Assembly (NCBI GenBank): GCA_051294375.1
Contig: CM119267.1
Span: 20,647,476 to 20,711,475, forward strand
Source of the DNA: Paraspadella gotoi
Lineage: Eukaryota; Chaetognatha
Length of the DNA stretch: 64,000 bases
Direction of reading: 5' to 3'
The notes beneath the pieces are model-generated. The model worked only from the letters and a program-made list of their open reading frames with translations. It was not told the origin of the DNA and searched no databases. The position numbers and the translations under genes are program-made. This document shows positions 46,101 to 60,556 of the stretch, in pieces (the first letter of the stretch is position 1; each line of letters starts with the position of its first letter).

Positions 46101-47828
46101 AAAGAGAACTGTGGCTCATCTACTTCTTTAGAATGCTTCTTTTTAATAAAATTTTCCTTGATGTGATTCTAAGATTTGTTAGCCGCCGCGCCACGATTTG
46201 TCTTCGGAATTTTTGACTTTCTCATGACTTGTTAATGCCAATACCGCCGAAACTATTCCCGAAGACCTTCGACCTTACTCAGTAGTCTTTAGTCCTCACT
46301 CACCCACCGTTGAAATGGAGAGTGAATCTAAAATGTAATTCGTTTTTTCCCCTTTCTTCATTTTTTTCCATTTTTAATCTTTCTTTATTTTTTCCTTTCT
46401 AAACTCGATTTGTATTCTTTTTCTTTCTTTTTGAATTAAAATTCCATTTCTTTTCAGTTGCTCATCTTTTTTGAGTTTCACTCATTTGATTTTTTGAATG
46501 ACAACGATTCTGCGTGTAAATATTTCTTTTTCTTTTTTTTAATAGTAAATAACCTTGTTTCATCCTCTTCTTTTTTTCCTCCGTTTTGTCATTTTTCCAA
46601 CTCTCGATTCCCCTTTTCTCTTCTTTTACCCTTTCCACGTTCCTCCCATCCTTCTCCCACTTTTTTTCTCTTCCCCATTCATCTTTTTAAAGCCCCTTCT
46701 CTCACTCGTTCAATCTTTTATCCGCCCTGAAGAGGCAGTAAAGAGAAATCGAGCGTGACAGAGAACGAGTGAGAGATAAAGCAGAGAGAGAGAGACTCGC
46801 AAGCAAAGTGAGACAAGAACGGGGGGGAGGTGGGGGAGGTAAAGAATTGCCTTTCGATTTAAGTCATTTCGAGTTTCATTAAGAGGAATAAATCGAAAGG
46901 GCGCATTCCGTTGGGAACGATCGCACGTGATGCAGTCCGTTCTTCCAACGTGAGCGACGAACCGAGCAAGTGCGATTGGCGGGAAGGTGACCACTTCGTC
47001 GTTTAATTCAAAGAAAGACCGATCGATGAAAATCCGATCGGATTAAAGAAGATGTCATTGAAAACTTTCTACAGCTACTGATTGAGCAAAACAAAAGTGA
47101 ATAAAGGCGATCTAGCGCGGTGGTGGTGGTGGAACGTGTGTTACACTAAGTGAATTAAGCGTAATGCTACCGTATTTGAGGCTATCGATTAAAAAAAATG
47201 ATTATTGGCAGTCATCAACTTTAACTGAGGCATTTAAGCAATGGATTCAACTTTTAAGTGATGTTATTAGGTTCGGTCCTACTCGATTCTAATCAATCTA
47301 CTCATCTACTCGACGACTTCCTCTTGGTTGTCCTTAACTTTCGTAAAATATTTTCATCCCTTTTTCATTTTTAAATTTCACTAGGATGCACTTCGAAAGT
47401 GATGAAGATATTCAACGACAATTTTGCATGGATCATCTCAGTCGCGATTGTTCTCTCCTTGTCTTTGCTGATTGGTAAGATTATTGAAACAATGATTTAA
47501 TAAATTAATCAGTATTCAGTAATCAGTATTTAATAAATCAGTTAAAACATAATTATTTATTTAAAATCTGAAAAAAAAATACATCGTTGAAATTTTGATA
47601 TTCTTTTAGTGTAAAAGAATAAGACCTGAAACTTTAAACGTTCTCATCTCACGTAATCATTTTCTTTGATCCCCACTAAATTTCTAAGGCGTTCTGGCCT
47701 CCTGCGCCGTGATGTGCACCCGTCGCGAAGGCGGCTGCCGTTTGACAGCGCCGCCAGACGAGAACTACGAGACGTTACAAGAAGAGACCGCGCCGATAGG
47801 AGGCAGAGGGGCCGGGCTGAGGGTTTAA
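44909..47828 (+). CDS. Tetraspanin
   Basis: Seven exons in phase: 44909-45065, 45258-45336, 45466-45559, 45648-45765, 45884-46021, 47385-47474 and 47689-47828, giving 271 residues. Four hydrophobic segments are visible: AKTFMLLIGVIFWGIAAGLL, IILLSGFLFVVLGVIGCSAV, FFTILVVIFSLLVSACVF and ISVAIVLSLSLLIGVLASCA. The large extracellular loop has the diagnostic CCG at 145-147, then SCCGN, CPLS and GCTSKV, i.e. six or more cysteines. N-glycosylation sites NDT, NES and NMS lie in this loop. Juxtamembrane cysteines (CSAV, CAVMC) are likely palmitoylated. Tetraspanins organise plasma-membrane microdomains with integrins and other partners. Intron 5 is 1.36 kb and begins with a (GA)n tract at 46034-46098. 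I cannot assign a subfamily. Confidence 0.95.
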
Positions 47829-49550
47829 ACAGGGTTTGAAGGGAAAAACATTTTTTCAGGGTTTTTGGGGGCTTGTTCATGGGGTGGGGGTTCTGACAGT
47901 TTTATTTGGGAATAGGGAATTAAGCAAGTTAATTGTTGGATGTTGAGAATGAGACATTAGAAAGTACATAAGGCAGGAGGTAAGCAAAGGAGCAATGAAG
48001 AGTAGTTAAGTCGAAGGGGGTAACGTTATTTGAACAAAGTTAAAGATGATTTGAAAAGTCCTTTGGGATGTCCATTCGAGTGTTAAGTGTTAAACTCATT
48101 GCACGGGATTGCACTTTTGATAATACACGTTTTATTAGTTTACGCAATATTCCTTTCCTCATTATTATTTACGAAGAATATTTTGAACGAATATTTTCAT
48201 CGTAATAAACAACCTGAAAGGAATCTCAACTTAAAGCATGTATTTTCTGATTTCTCCCTGTTTCTCTTTCCTTTTTTTGTATTTAAGGGGCTATCATTGC
48301 AGTGCCGTTTTATTGTGTAATACGAGTCCAAAATGCGGTAAAGTCGTAATATGTGATTATTTTTAAAATAAAATATTTTGACATAACCACACATGACAAA
48401 ATTTTATGCACGCCTAAAGACGCAATTTAGGCATTAATATTTTGGTTTCAATTTCAGAGGTTAACTAAAAATTGATAGTTGATCGTTTGTTCTGTATGTT
48501 TGATATGGTTAAAAAATTTCAATACATTTTTTTTGACGTTTCTTAAATATCGAAGCTCTTTTTTATTCAGTCGTAATTAAGTAGAAAAAACTCTAACATA
48601 TGTTATTAATAAATAGTTAGCTATGAATAACAGTTTTATGCTCAATATTTTATTTTCTTTATATTAAAAACATTTTTTTATACAAAACGTTAACAGAACT
48701 AAAAAGTATATAACAAATTTAGATATTCACCGAAATTGGGTTTTACATTTAATTTTTTCAAATCCAAACTGTAGAATCTGATCTCAATCTTATGGAGTCT
48801 TTTTAATGTTAAATTCCACTTGTGTAAAAAAAAATGTTCTTCTCCTCTTCAGTCTTTTTCTATTTTACTCTTATTTTTTGTTTTCTCATTTTTCCCTTAT
48901 CTTTTCTCTGGCACTCCTATACTAGGTACAGTCTACATACTCTACTATCTACATATTACGTACACGATTCAACATATAATATGTGTTTTTGTTATAAGCC
49001 CCTTCAAATTAGCTAGGTGGATAGCGCTGCTCTCCAAGCGAAATTAAAATCCTCTTCTCTTCAGTTCTTAAGTCTAACTCTGATTAAGTTATTTTATTTT
49101 TCTTTCATAAGGTTTTCTCGCTTTTTCGCATGATATTCCCATTTCAACAAAGGGATTATTTTTAGTAAAAAAAAAAAAAATTCACAAGAATTCATTTTTT
49201 ATTTTGTCTTTTTTTTTAAGTGTGGGAATGGAATGAATAACAAATGGGAAACAGGAAGCGCGGTTTCGACCCGGTAGATGGCGAACGAGCGAGACAAAAA
49301 AAAATCGTAAAAAAACAAAATACGTCGGAAAACGGTTTTCTCACTCTTACAGCTTTTTTTTTCTTTGTGGGGGGGGGGGAGAATTCATCAAGCGTCGGCC
49401 AGAGGTCGTATAAGCCTTGAAGGTCGGGAGTGGAGGAAACAAAAGAGCGTTTCGGGATAAATCATAAAAGTAACGCGGAGAAGAGAGTGATAGAAAGAAG
49501 AAAAGATAGAAAGATAGAAAAATTTAAGAGAGAGAGAGAAAGAGAGAGAG

Positions 49551-49581
<31 letters not shown>

Positions 49582-49783
49582 AAACGGTTAAATTATTTTC
49601 TGAATTTTTTTCGAATCGATTATCGCCATCGCAAACATTAAATCATGAAATAATCAAACTGGAAATTTTCAAATAATGACAAGGAATCAAGGATCCGATG
49701 GATACAAGAATATTAATAATATTTCGTAGCACGATTTGTAATCAGGGATCGATGGCAGGACTTGGGACTTGGGGAGGGAGGGG

Positions 49784-49841
<58 letters not shown>

Positions 49842-50006
49842 AAAATAACAACAGGAAAGGAGGATTTCATTTTTCAACAATCATCTGGCAGAGGATATTT
49901 GTTTTGTTCAGTTGATATTTTTACGTTTTTCGTTTTTGTTTTGGCGGTTTGATTGTTTTTATTTTTGTTTATTCGGGGGAAGAGAAGGACGTCTCCGTCT
50001 CGAGCG
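47829..50006. other. Intergenic between convergent genes; (GA)n tracts
   Basis: This holds the tetraspanin 3' UTR on the left and the CA-related 3' UTR on the right. (GA)-rich tracts at 49528-49580 and 49790-49838 and T/A-rich stretches create spurious frames. No gene, RNA or repeat boundary recognised. Confidence 0.5.
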
Positions 50007-51730
50007 TCAGGATTCTGTCCACAGCGTGTTGGCTGAAGGATGAAAATGGAAATAACGTTTAGTTTGTTTTGTCAATTGGGGATTTTGTTTTCAGAAATAT
50101 CCAAATTTAGAAATAAAAATAGTGAACGGTTTGACGAATAAATCCTATTTTTAGTTGTAAGTTGTATTTGTATTGAAATTGTGCTATAATTCCGCTTAAA
50201 ATTAATAAATTTTGGTTTTTCAAGTAATTTTTTTCTGACCTCTGTAAAACATGGCTTTTTCCATGGTTGGACAACCCCTCCCCTGCTTGGGAAAGTTTAT
50301 GTTTGTTCGCACTGGACGATTGTTTATAGGCATCGTGGGTCGGTTGTTGTTTTCCATTGGGACTTTTGGATGCTCTTTCGTTCCCTGCATTAGCTGCCGC
50401 AGAGCTGCCATCTTAATGTGGAAAACGAACGAGTATTTTTCCATTAGACGAAAAAAGTATTTATTTTAATCTACGTACGAATCAAAGGTGAGAATTATAT
50501 GTGAAATATACTTAATGAATTCTAAATTTTAGAACGGTTAGGGTATTAATTACCTGTCTCGTGGTGATGTACACGGGATTATTCATAAGGATCCACGTGA
50601 CAGACTCTTGACATCCGGGTCCCGTGAGAGAACCCTCGTAGGTGATGTAGTTGTGAGTATCAGGCAGAAGGCGGCGCGGGTACAGACGGGGAATCGTAAA
50701 GTTTTCGCCTGAACAGAGAGAGATAGAGAGAGAATTCAATTTTTGATAAGTAATTTGTACGTTTTTTCGTTTTTCTTCGTCTTTCTTATGATTATTATTC
50801 ATATTATTCATACCGGTTATTTTGATATTAAAACTTACTATTTTATTTTTAATCTTTTGAATTCCCAGCCACGTGACCATTTTTTCTTTTCACTTTGAAT
50901 TTCTTTTTTTTTTTTCGAGGTTTAACTTCGTCCATTTATCATCGGATCAAATCGAACGACACCTGAGCGCTGATCCCCTTGCCAGTTTTGCGCAAACGGG
51001 CGCCAGAGCTTGCCTCAATAGTCTAGACTATCCATTAAAAGTTTGCTAATTTTTATTGAACGATATTGTGAAATTGGTAAAACCAACGTAAAAATCCACT
51101 CATTTAGTAAATAAGCTAAATTGCCCCTGACTTTGGACAGGCTTTGGTGGTTTAAGGCCTCCATCACTCTTACTAGATAATGGCATACCAGGTCCCTGCA
51201 AGGTTTAAATCAAGACTCTATCGCAGTCTCTTTTATTCACTCCCAGAGTACCTGGCTTCCCCATCATTGAGGTGGTATAATATTTCAAATAATGTTACTA
51301 TTGTATGAAAAAATCACTCCCTTAATATTTTTTGACACTACATATTAAATAATTCTTCTCGTAGTAATAAAATCCAGATATTTATAAAATTTTATATTAC
51401 TCGCCTTGAAACATTGTCATTGCCTATATATAATAAAACATTAAGCTCCGGTTTTTTAATTTTCCACTTGCAAGTGTCTCGCTATCATTTAATTGACAAA
51501 ATCAACAAGAATGTACAAAAAAAGAAAGAAAAAAAAGAAAGAAACAAACCAAAAAACAAATACAGTAGCGCAAACAAAGCGAAAAACAAGAACACACGTG
51601 CTGCTCTCAAGCGGAGGTTGCTCTTTTTTCGTTTTTAAATAAAGAAATCGTTTCGATTCTCGCCACGCCACCCACGGCAGGCGCTGCAACAAGTCGTAAT
51701 TCTGAAGGAAACCAAGACGAGATTGAAACA

Positions 51731-51775
<45 letters not shown>

Positions 51776-52818
51776 AGAAAAAAAAAAGGAGGGGAAGAGG
51801 AGAAGGAGGGAGAGAGAGAAAGAGAGAGGAGTACGCCCATGAACTATTTTTGGAGTAAAAACAATTCGGCAGTCTTTTCTTAACTAATGTTGAGGTCCTC
51901 TCTCTCTCCTCCTCTCTCTCTCTCTCTCTCACTCGTGCAGGCGACAGGCCCCTCAACTATCCCGCCGTTACGTCATGTCATAAAAACTTTATCATAAAGT
52001 TTATATGCAAGCTTTTTTTTTTTGTAAAAGAGAGGGAAAAATGTCGAAGAAAAAACAAAAGAGAAAAGAAGAAACGAAATTTCTATCGTTTTTTTATCCT
52101 TTTTAGTCGGAAATTTTGGAAATGGAAATTGTACTGATTGAAATCAGAAATAGTAGTCGTGTAGATTGTGGAAGAGAAATAAAATACACTTCGTTGTTTG
52201 AGGTTTTCGGCTTAGTTCATTACATGATATAACCTCGACTACAACAACAAAATTACAAACGACTCCGCAACCAACAAAGACAACGTCAATGATGAAGGCG
52301 AGAAAATGGTTTCTGATTCGATCATCATCTTCATCCTTGGCTTCGACGTAACAAACTAATTTAAAAAAAGAAAATTCATTAGAAATTTCATCAAAAGTAT
52401 ATGCATTGTGTAGTGTGCATTATGCATAATATGCAGTTTCAATATTGAATCCCCCCAGGAGCCCGGTCTTGACATATCGGCATCTTTCTCCCATTTTTTA
52501 AGAAAGTCTCCATTCCCCATTTTCTCCTTCTCCCTGCTAATTAGTTAACCCCTTTTCCGATTTCCAACTTCCCACCTCCTTACTCTTTCTTTCCTTCACT
52601 TCTCTGGTTATGACGCTCATAAATCGGACGGGGGGCGTTGAATGAAGAGGGGGCTTAGTTATCAGAGAGAGAGAGAGAGAGAGAACGAAAACCCGAAGGT
52701 AAGCGCCGGAATTAAGTGAGTTCCGAGTCGAGAAGGTGCTCAAGTAAGGAGTCTTACTGGAAATAAAGAAGCGAACGAAGAGCAACGAATAATAAAGCTA
52801 GAATTTAGTTCATCGGTA

Positions 52819-52878
<60 letters not shown>

Positions 52879-54396
52879 TATCATAGTTTTACACCTCGAT
52901 AGAATGATAGCATCATGACTATGGACTGAGTTTGTTGGAATTGTTAAGTCTAGAGAGAACTGATAATAATTCAATCATAAGTAACCTTTAATAGCATCTA
53001 ATCAAATAAAAAAAAATGTATGTAAATTTGTAAAATGCATTCCAATACTCCAAAAGTAATCATTTGATAAAAGTAGATGAGTAGATGGGCGTAGCGTGAG
53101 ATACGAAGATGAGTTTATATCATCTTTCAAAGAACTCTATCCGGAGCTGTTGTGTGGCGATTGTCAAATTTAATTTACACATAGAAGGCCCTCGGTTCGA
53201 ACCCGGGTAGCTCCAACTGAATACAGTTTTACTAGTAGCAGTAAAACTAGGATCGAATAGTTTTAAACAAATCCTAAAAATACTGTTGCCGACTGATTCC
53301 TTTTGTTGGCGTTGTGTGTCTAAGATGGACTGATCGGAGCTTGACCGTTGGATTAGTGAATGAGGAGCCAAGGATTGGCTGGCGCGAATCATCTGTGACG
53401 GATGGAGAGAATCAGTGACCCCGGAACGATCGCGGCTGGTGAACCGCGTGAGCATTGGGTGTGAAATTTCTCTCTGGGGGCCGCTGAAGAATGTATTAGG
53501 AAAGAGAGAGAAGAGAGGAAAGAGAGAGAGAAAGGAAGAAAGGATGCAATGGAAGATTTGCGACTTTATTCAAGCAGAGGGTCTGCGACTTGTCTGCCTC
53601 ACGGGTGTGAACCGGTTTGATTTAAACTGAAACGGTTCAGGGCGAGAAAACAAAAAAAAATCGAGGAAAGAAGAAAGTAGGAAATTGTCGAAGAAGAAAA
53701 GGAAATAAGGGGAAAAGACAGCAATTAAAGATGGAAGGGAAGGTAGCAAAATGAAGCGAAGAGTAAAAAGGGAAGGGAAGGGAAAAAGGCAATTAAGTTA
53801 AGGTAGCCAAATGAAAAGAAGAGAAGAAAGGAGAAGAGAGAAAATGATACGTAGCAATTAAGAATTGAAGGGAAAGAATAAAGGAAGGAAGAGAGCAAAG
53901 GATATAGAGAAGAAGAAAAAAAGAAGAAAAGAAAGGGGGGACTTTTTGCGACACCCGAGAGGATCGAGTTGAAAGGCAGAGATAAAGACATTGAAATTCT
54001 CATCGCGAGTCGAATGGAAATTGAAAAAAATTTTAGGAAATTTTATTTTAAAAAAATAAAGGGAATCAAAGGAAAAGAAATAAAAAATGTAAGCGACCAA
54101 AAAAAGTCGAGTGTCAAAAAATATTAATAGCTACATAACAATAATTTACAATCCTTAAATTTTGACCGCAAATTTTTCCCTTAAAAATGCACAATATATA
54201 AAAATAAGCTATCCCCTTGATTCCATCAAACCATTGCTCAGTCGATAAAAAACGATGCCACAATGTCACCATGTCACAATATCGCAACGTCACAAAATCT
54301 CACCTTTGTAGCGAATTTGAGGAAGCTCCTTTGATATCACATCGAACTCGGGCGTCGGCGTTTCGGAAATCTGGGAAGACGAGGCATTAGTGTGAA

Positions 54397-54442
<46 letters not shown>

Positions 54443-57400
54443 TGCACGAACAAAGAGAGGACGGCAAGTCCGTGCACGCCGTTCGTCGCTTGACTGAAAT
54501 TCGAGTAAAGATCCGCGTTGTAAGCGATGAGTTGAATCTGAAATGGAGAGAGAGCGGGTTTAAGGGGGGGGGGGTTTAGTGAGAGGTTTGAAAATAAAGT
54601 TGGGGAACGGAATGAGGTGAGGTGAGGAACTGAGAAATAATGACTTTAATGATATGAATGACTTTCAAACAGAAACGATGTGTGATAATGATGTCTATTA
54701 GAAAACTGGGGCAGGAAGTAAATTTAACCTAGTGTTGTATAGATGCTCCCTCTAATTCCAGAAGACAACACTAACATCCTCCCCAGAAATAAAAAAATGA
54801 AATATAAAATTAATAAATAAAATATAGAAAAAGAGATAAAAACAAAAAAAAATATGAATAAAACCATAATATTTTAAATATCATTAAATCATGTAAAATC
54901 TATGAAAATAAAATAGTGAAATGGGAAGTGTTCAGTCATTGTTTCGTCACGTTGGTTTTTCATGATATTTTTATTTCATTTTATTTAATTATTTAAAAAA
55001 AAGCGGCTTAAATATATAGATAATCGGTAACATGTAGTGGGATCTTCTTCTGATCCACATATCTTTTTTGTTATAGAGGAGCTGTGGTGTAGTGGTTATC
55101 ACTGCTTTTCACGCAGAAGGTCCTCGGTTCGAAACCGAGCATTTCCTTTACACCAATTTTTTTTTTAACAATAATTAAAAAAAAATCGGTTTAAATATTA
55201 ACATAATCATACATATTTTACATACATATACATATACATATTTTACATATATATTTTCATACAATTGAAACATTCTTTGAAATATTTTCCACTTCATTGA
55301 TAGGGAAGCCAGGTACTCTGGGAGTGAATAAACAAGACTGTGAGAGAGTCTTGATTGAAAGCTTGCAGGGACCTGCTATGTCATTATCTTGTAAGAGTGA
55401 TGGAGGCCTTAAACCACCAAAGCCTGTCCAAAGTCAGGGGCAAGATAGCTTATTTATTAAATGAATGGATAATTTTTATATTGGTTGTACCAATTTCATA
55501 TAACATGCTTAACACGGAGAATAAACCCGCCTCAAAACTGGAGCCCTACATTGTAGGACCTACAATTTCACATTTATTATTACTCTGTTATCGTATTTAA
55601 TCTCTTTTTTCGTTGCGAATTTAAATTGGAGAAAATTTTTATTTTGTTATAAGTAAATGAATAATGAAATATTTGATACATTTTCATTTACGCCCAGAAT
55701 TGGTTTAAAAGTTTCCACATTTTCTTCACTCTCTGATGATCCTCGGTTCGTAACCGGCAACCTCGTGTTTTTACAAGTTTTTTACTTTATATTATAAATA
55801 AAGAAATATTTGGTCAGTCTCTTTATAAGAAACTGGAAATGTGGTGTCGTGGTTATCACATCTGCTTAACACGCTGAAGGCCTAAAGCGGGCAGCTCCTG
55901 TTTTACTTTTATGTTTACAATTCATGAAACATCTAATTACACAACACCGGTTTAGACAACTGTGTAACACACAGAAGAACACAGTCAATCAGCGGAGTTG
56001 TGGTGTAGTGGTTATCACGTCTGCTTTACACGCAGAAGGTCCTCGGTTCGAAACCGGGTAGCTCCTAATTTTTATATCAATATTAATAAAAACTGTCAAT
56101 TAACTAATTAATTATTTATTTAAAAAAAAAATAACGGTCGTCGTTTAGCAAGCAATGAAACCTAATTTAATTCCCTCTGCCGAAAAGAAAGTGAATAAAT
56201 GAACGAGAGCGAGAATGAAGGAATAAATGAATGAACGCCGAACTCACCTCGGCCGGAAAGGGCGCGCCGTCGACGGTGTGTTCGCTTCCGATGGAATCGA
56301 TGGAACCGAAATGAATCTTCATCTCCGCCAATCGATACTTGTAAGCGAGCGGCCCGCCCGTCAAGTTCACCGGGTGATTCCAGTTCGTCTCCTGACGCTG
56401 CTGTTGCTGCTGCTGATTATGCTGCCGTTGTCGTTGCTGCTCCTGCTGCTGGCGATGCCGGTGGCGCTGCTGTTGCTGCTGCTGATGCAGCTGCTGCTGG
56501 TCGCGCGCTCGATCGGTTCCCGCCGCCGCGGAGGCGGCGGCCGCGGCTGCCGCGGCGTTGAGGAGATCGAAGGCGCGTTGTTCCAAGTAGATGGTGACGT
56601 CGTGGCCGGTGTTGACGGCGAGACCGCTCACCTGGTTCGTGTCAGGTTGGGGGGGGGGTAGGTGAGGGAAAGGTGAGAAAAGGAGGAGAGGTGAGTTGGA
56701 CGAAGCATTTCTAGGAAATGACGACGAAAAGTAATGGGAGTCGCCGGAGAAAGCGGCGACGGGCGCCGACGGGCGCGGCGTGGCGATTTCGAGTCTAATT
56801 TTGGCGCGAGGTGCAAGATAACGACGCCGCTGGGTTACCTCCCTTTTGCGGACTGGGGAGAGGAAGTTGAGGTAAGGAAAGGAAGATGGAGATGAGACCG
56901 ACGTCTCCCTACATTCGTTTTCTTTCTCACGATGCAGCATCTTCCCGCTTGTTCTCTTTTATTTTATTTTTTTTTTGGCCATCCCTGTCATTTGACCTCC
57001 GGTGATAAGAATGTGACCTTTGACTTTTGCCCAGGCTTGACCCTTCGATCTCTCGTTATTCCGTTTTCGAATTTCGACGACGACGACGACAGAGAGAGAG
57101 AGATGAGAGAGAGAGAAGGAGAGGAGAGAGAGAGAGAGAGAGAGAGAGACTTATTTTATCTACCCTCACCTCCCCAACCATCTCCTGACCGACTGACCAC
57201 CACACTGACACATTTCCGGCTCCCATTCCCAGCCCAGCCCACCCCAAGCCCAGCCCCCCCCCCGAGCCCCACAACACCCGCCTCCCTCGCGGGCAACGGT
57301 ATTTACGACGCTTCCGGTACGACCGTTGCCAAGACAACGACGATATCGTTGTTGTTGTTGTAGCCAGACTGAAAATAATTAGCCATGGATATTAAGCATG

Positions 57401-57932
57401 CGTTGTTCACATTGGTAAGTAACCGTCTGAAGTTGGTGCAACTGATACGTATCAAAATTATTAAAGAATAATATAATTAAGCCATCTTGACTCCTGAAAG
57501 GATATCAGAAAACCTCTTAGCTCGGACTATGGAAAAAGGTAACTTCAAAAACCCCAAAAAATGCAATAGTTCGATTCGCACAAGACAAGATCGCGAACCC
57601 GGAAATAATCTCGTCGTAAGCGCGGTTTCTAAATATTCACGCCGCGCAGCCCATGACGCGGGGCCGACGACGACGACGACGAATGACGGACGACGCCGGC
57701 AACGACGATGGTCAGGCTAATGGCGACATCAAACGTCGACCGGTGCCAAAAAAAGATGCGCAACGACAGCGAAAATGGCATCGCACCTGGGGGGAGGAGG
57801 GGGGCGGCGGGTTGGGTGAGGGTAGGAAGAAGTGGAGGAAGGGAGGTAGGAGGCGAAGAGAAGAGGGGAAGAAAATAAGAAGGAATGAAGGGAGGAAAAA
57901 GAGAAAGGGAAAGAAAAAGAAGAGAGAGAGAG

Positions 57933-57991
<59 letters not shown>

Positions 57992-58619
57992 AAAGAAAGA
58001 TGAGAGAAAGAAAAAAAAAGAAAAAGATAGAGAAATAAAACGAAAAAGGTAAGACTTAGTGATAGAAAGAGAAAGAAAGAAAAAGAAAGATATTCAGATG
58101 TACGCCGCCCCTTCGACGAGACGGCGGTCAAGCGATAAACGGCCAAAGAAAGGGCGGAGAGGCGAAGACCCCCGGTTCAATCGCTCGTGAAGCCGGGTGC
58201 GGCGGCGACGTCGCTGCGGTCGGCAGCGTCGGCCGCGTCCGTAAAAAGCGTTATTACCCGAGGATTATTACGCGACTAAATCGCGAGGTCGGTGTTCCGT
58301 TGTTTGGCTGCGCTTCGCCGTTTTATCACCAGATGGCGAACGCAAATTCGGGGTAGGGGTTTGGCGGGAAGGACGGGTGAAAATTTGGGAATAGGTTTAG
58401 GTTGAAGACGCGTCGCCCAGTGATAAAAAATACTGTTAAACAGCATTCTTTAAATTAATAATATTAATCCTCAAGTCATGAGAAACAAACTTCAAAATCT
58501 CCGTGGGGTGATTGAAATAGTAAAACAATTCCTTTGTATAGTATGGGCAAGGAGAATGAAAATGGTTGGGCGAGTGAGGCGAAATAAAATGACAAAAAAG
58601 GCACTTACTCCCACTTCCA

Positions 58620-58664
<45 letters not shown>

Positions 58665-59730
58665 ACGGTCTCTGGTCATTCTTGTCTAACGACGGGAATT
58701 CTACGACTCCTCGCCGCGTCGACCGCCAGTGAGAAGAGAGGGACCTTTCCTTTTTTTTCTCTTCTATTTTTTTCTCTCTTTTCTATCTCCACCTTTCTCT
58801 TCTCTTTTGAAACCTCATTTCTCTCTTAAAGATTAATTTCAGACTCTAAAATGAAATCTCATCTCTCCAAGATTCTCCCAAAACTGCTCTCAATAACAGT
58901 AATCTTAGCACTCTTAATACTCTTCCTCCGAGGGGTATCACAAAAGGTATCATAAAAGGTATCACAAAAGGCATCAAACACCAGCGTTCGCTTCTCTTCC
59001 CTTATCTTCCCTTTGTCACAATGTCTCATTTTCATCCGGGGTCCTCCCGACCTTCGTCGACTCTCCCCATGTTGGTAAGGCGGGTGAGGCTCGAGTTCTT
59101 AAAAGTCGAAGCAAAAAGCCGAATATTGTTTTTTTTTTTCTCTCTAGAGTGACTAATGATTCATTTTTTTTTGTGGGACGGGGTCGGTCCAGCGGCTCTT
59201 AGTCTGTTTGTCTCTTTGTAGATTCGTCTGTCACATTTATCTTGTATATTCTTACAAAAAAATGACAAATTACTGAAAAGCATAAGTTTTGTAAATATAA
59301 CATCGACCTTGTAAATTATTACCGAGCTCAACGACAATCAAGACCGAGCTACAATTTTTACAATTCGCTTTGAAGCACTTAAAAGATTAACTCTCGTTGT
59401 CATGGTAACGAAACGCTTCAGCGCTTCTCGTGAGAGGAGACGATTTGTTTCCGCCGGCGGCATGGAATGAACGGGGGGAGAGTGGGAGAGAGGNNNNNNN
59501 NNNNNNNNNNNNNNNNNNAAAAAAAGAAGAGAGATATTCGCTCAAGTTAAATCTTTTTCTTTTTTCCTCCCCATATCTTTTCTCGATCACTCTCTGCATT
59601 GTCACTGCCACCTTAATTTCCCCATCTTCTCCCTCTCTCTCATTCTCCCTCTCTCATTGTCAGTCTCTCATTCTCACTCCTCATTAGTACACTCTCTCAT
59701 TGTCACTCCACCTTAATTTCCCTCTTTCTC

Positions 59731-59803
<73 letters not shown>

Positions 59804-60482
59804 CTTTCCACAACCTACTCCCTCTCTCAGCCACCCGCCTGAGTCTGTCAGCGCAGTCCCGGTGGCGTAAGAGCGCGAATTCTCTCTTCCCACCAAGCGC
59901 CCCATTGCTGTCAATGTTAGTAAGCGGGTCGGGACGTCTAAACCACCTATAGTGGCGCGCGACAGTCAGATCCGAAGNNNNNNNNNNTTTAACTTGGAGC
60001 CGAATATTGACGCAGCCAAAGTTTAAGAGATTCGTGGTTTAAAAGAAAAAAGTTGAACCTGTGGCAACACATTCCCTATCGCCACCCGCCTGAGTCTGTC
60101 AGCGCAGTCCCGGTGGCAGTCCCGGTGGCGCGCTACAGTCAGATCCGAAGTTCTGAAACTAGCAAATAACAGNNNNNNNNNNNNNNNNNNNNNNNNNNNN
60201 NNNNNNNNNNNNNNNNNNNNNNNNNNNNNNNNNNNNNNNNNNNNNNNNNNNNNNNNNNNNNNNNNNNNNNNNNNNNNNNNNNNNNNNNNNNNNNNNNNNN
60301 NNNNNNNNNNNNNNNNNNNNNNNNNNNNNNNNNNNNNNNNNNNNNNNNNNNNNNNACAGAAAGGCGACTAGTAACGAATTGAGCATTTTGACTGACTTTT
60401 GACACTACAAAGATATAAAAGTATTTGTACTTTGTAAGCATTGGTTTAAATTCGAATACACACCGCTTCCTCCGCCTCTTCT

Positions 60483-60556
<74 letters not shown>

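Noticed and set aside
55078-55150. A functional tRNA-Glu(UUC)
   Set aside because: The body is Val-like, three bases are missing before the anticodon stem and the acceptor stem is mismatched. Listed as a pseudogene.
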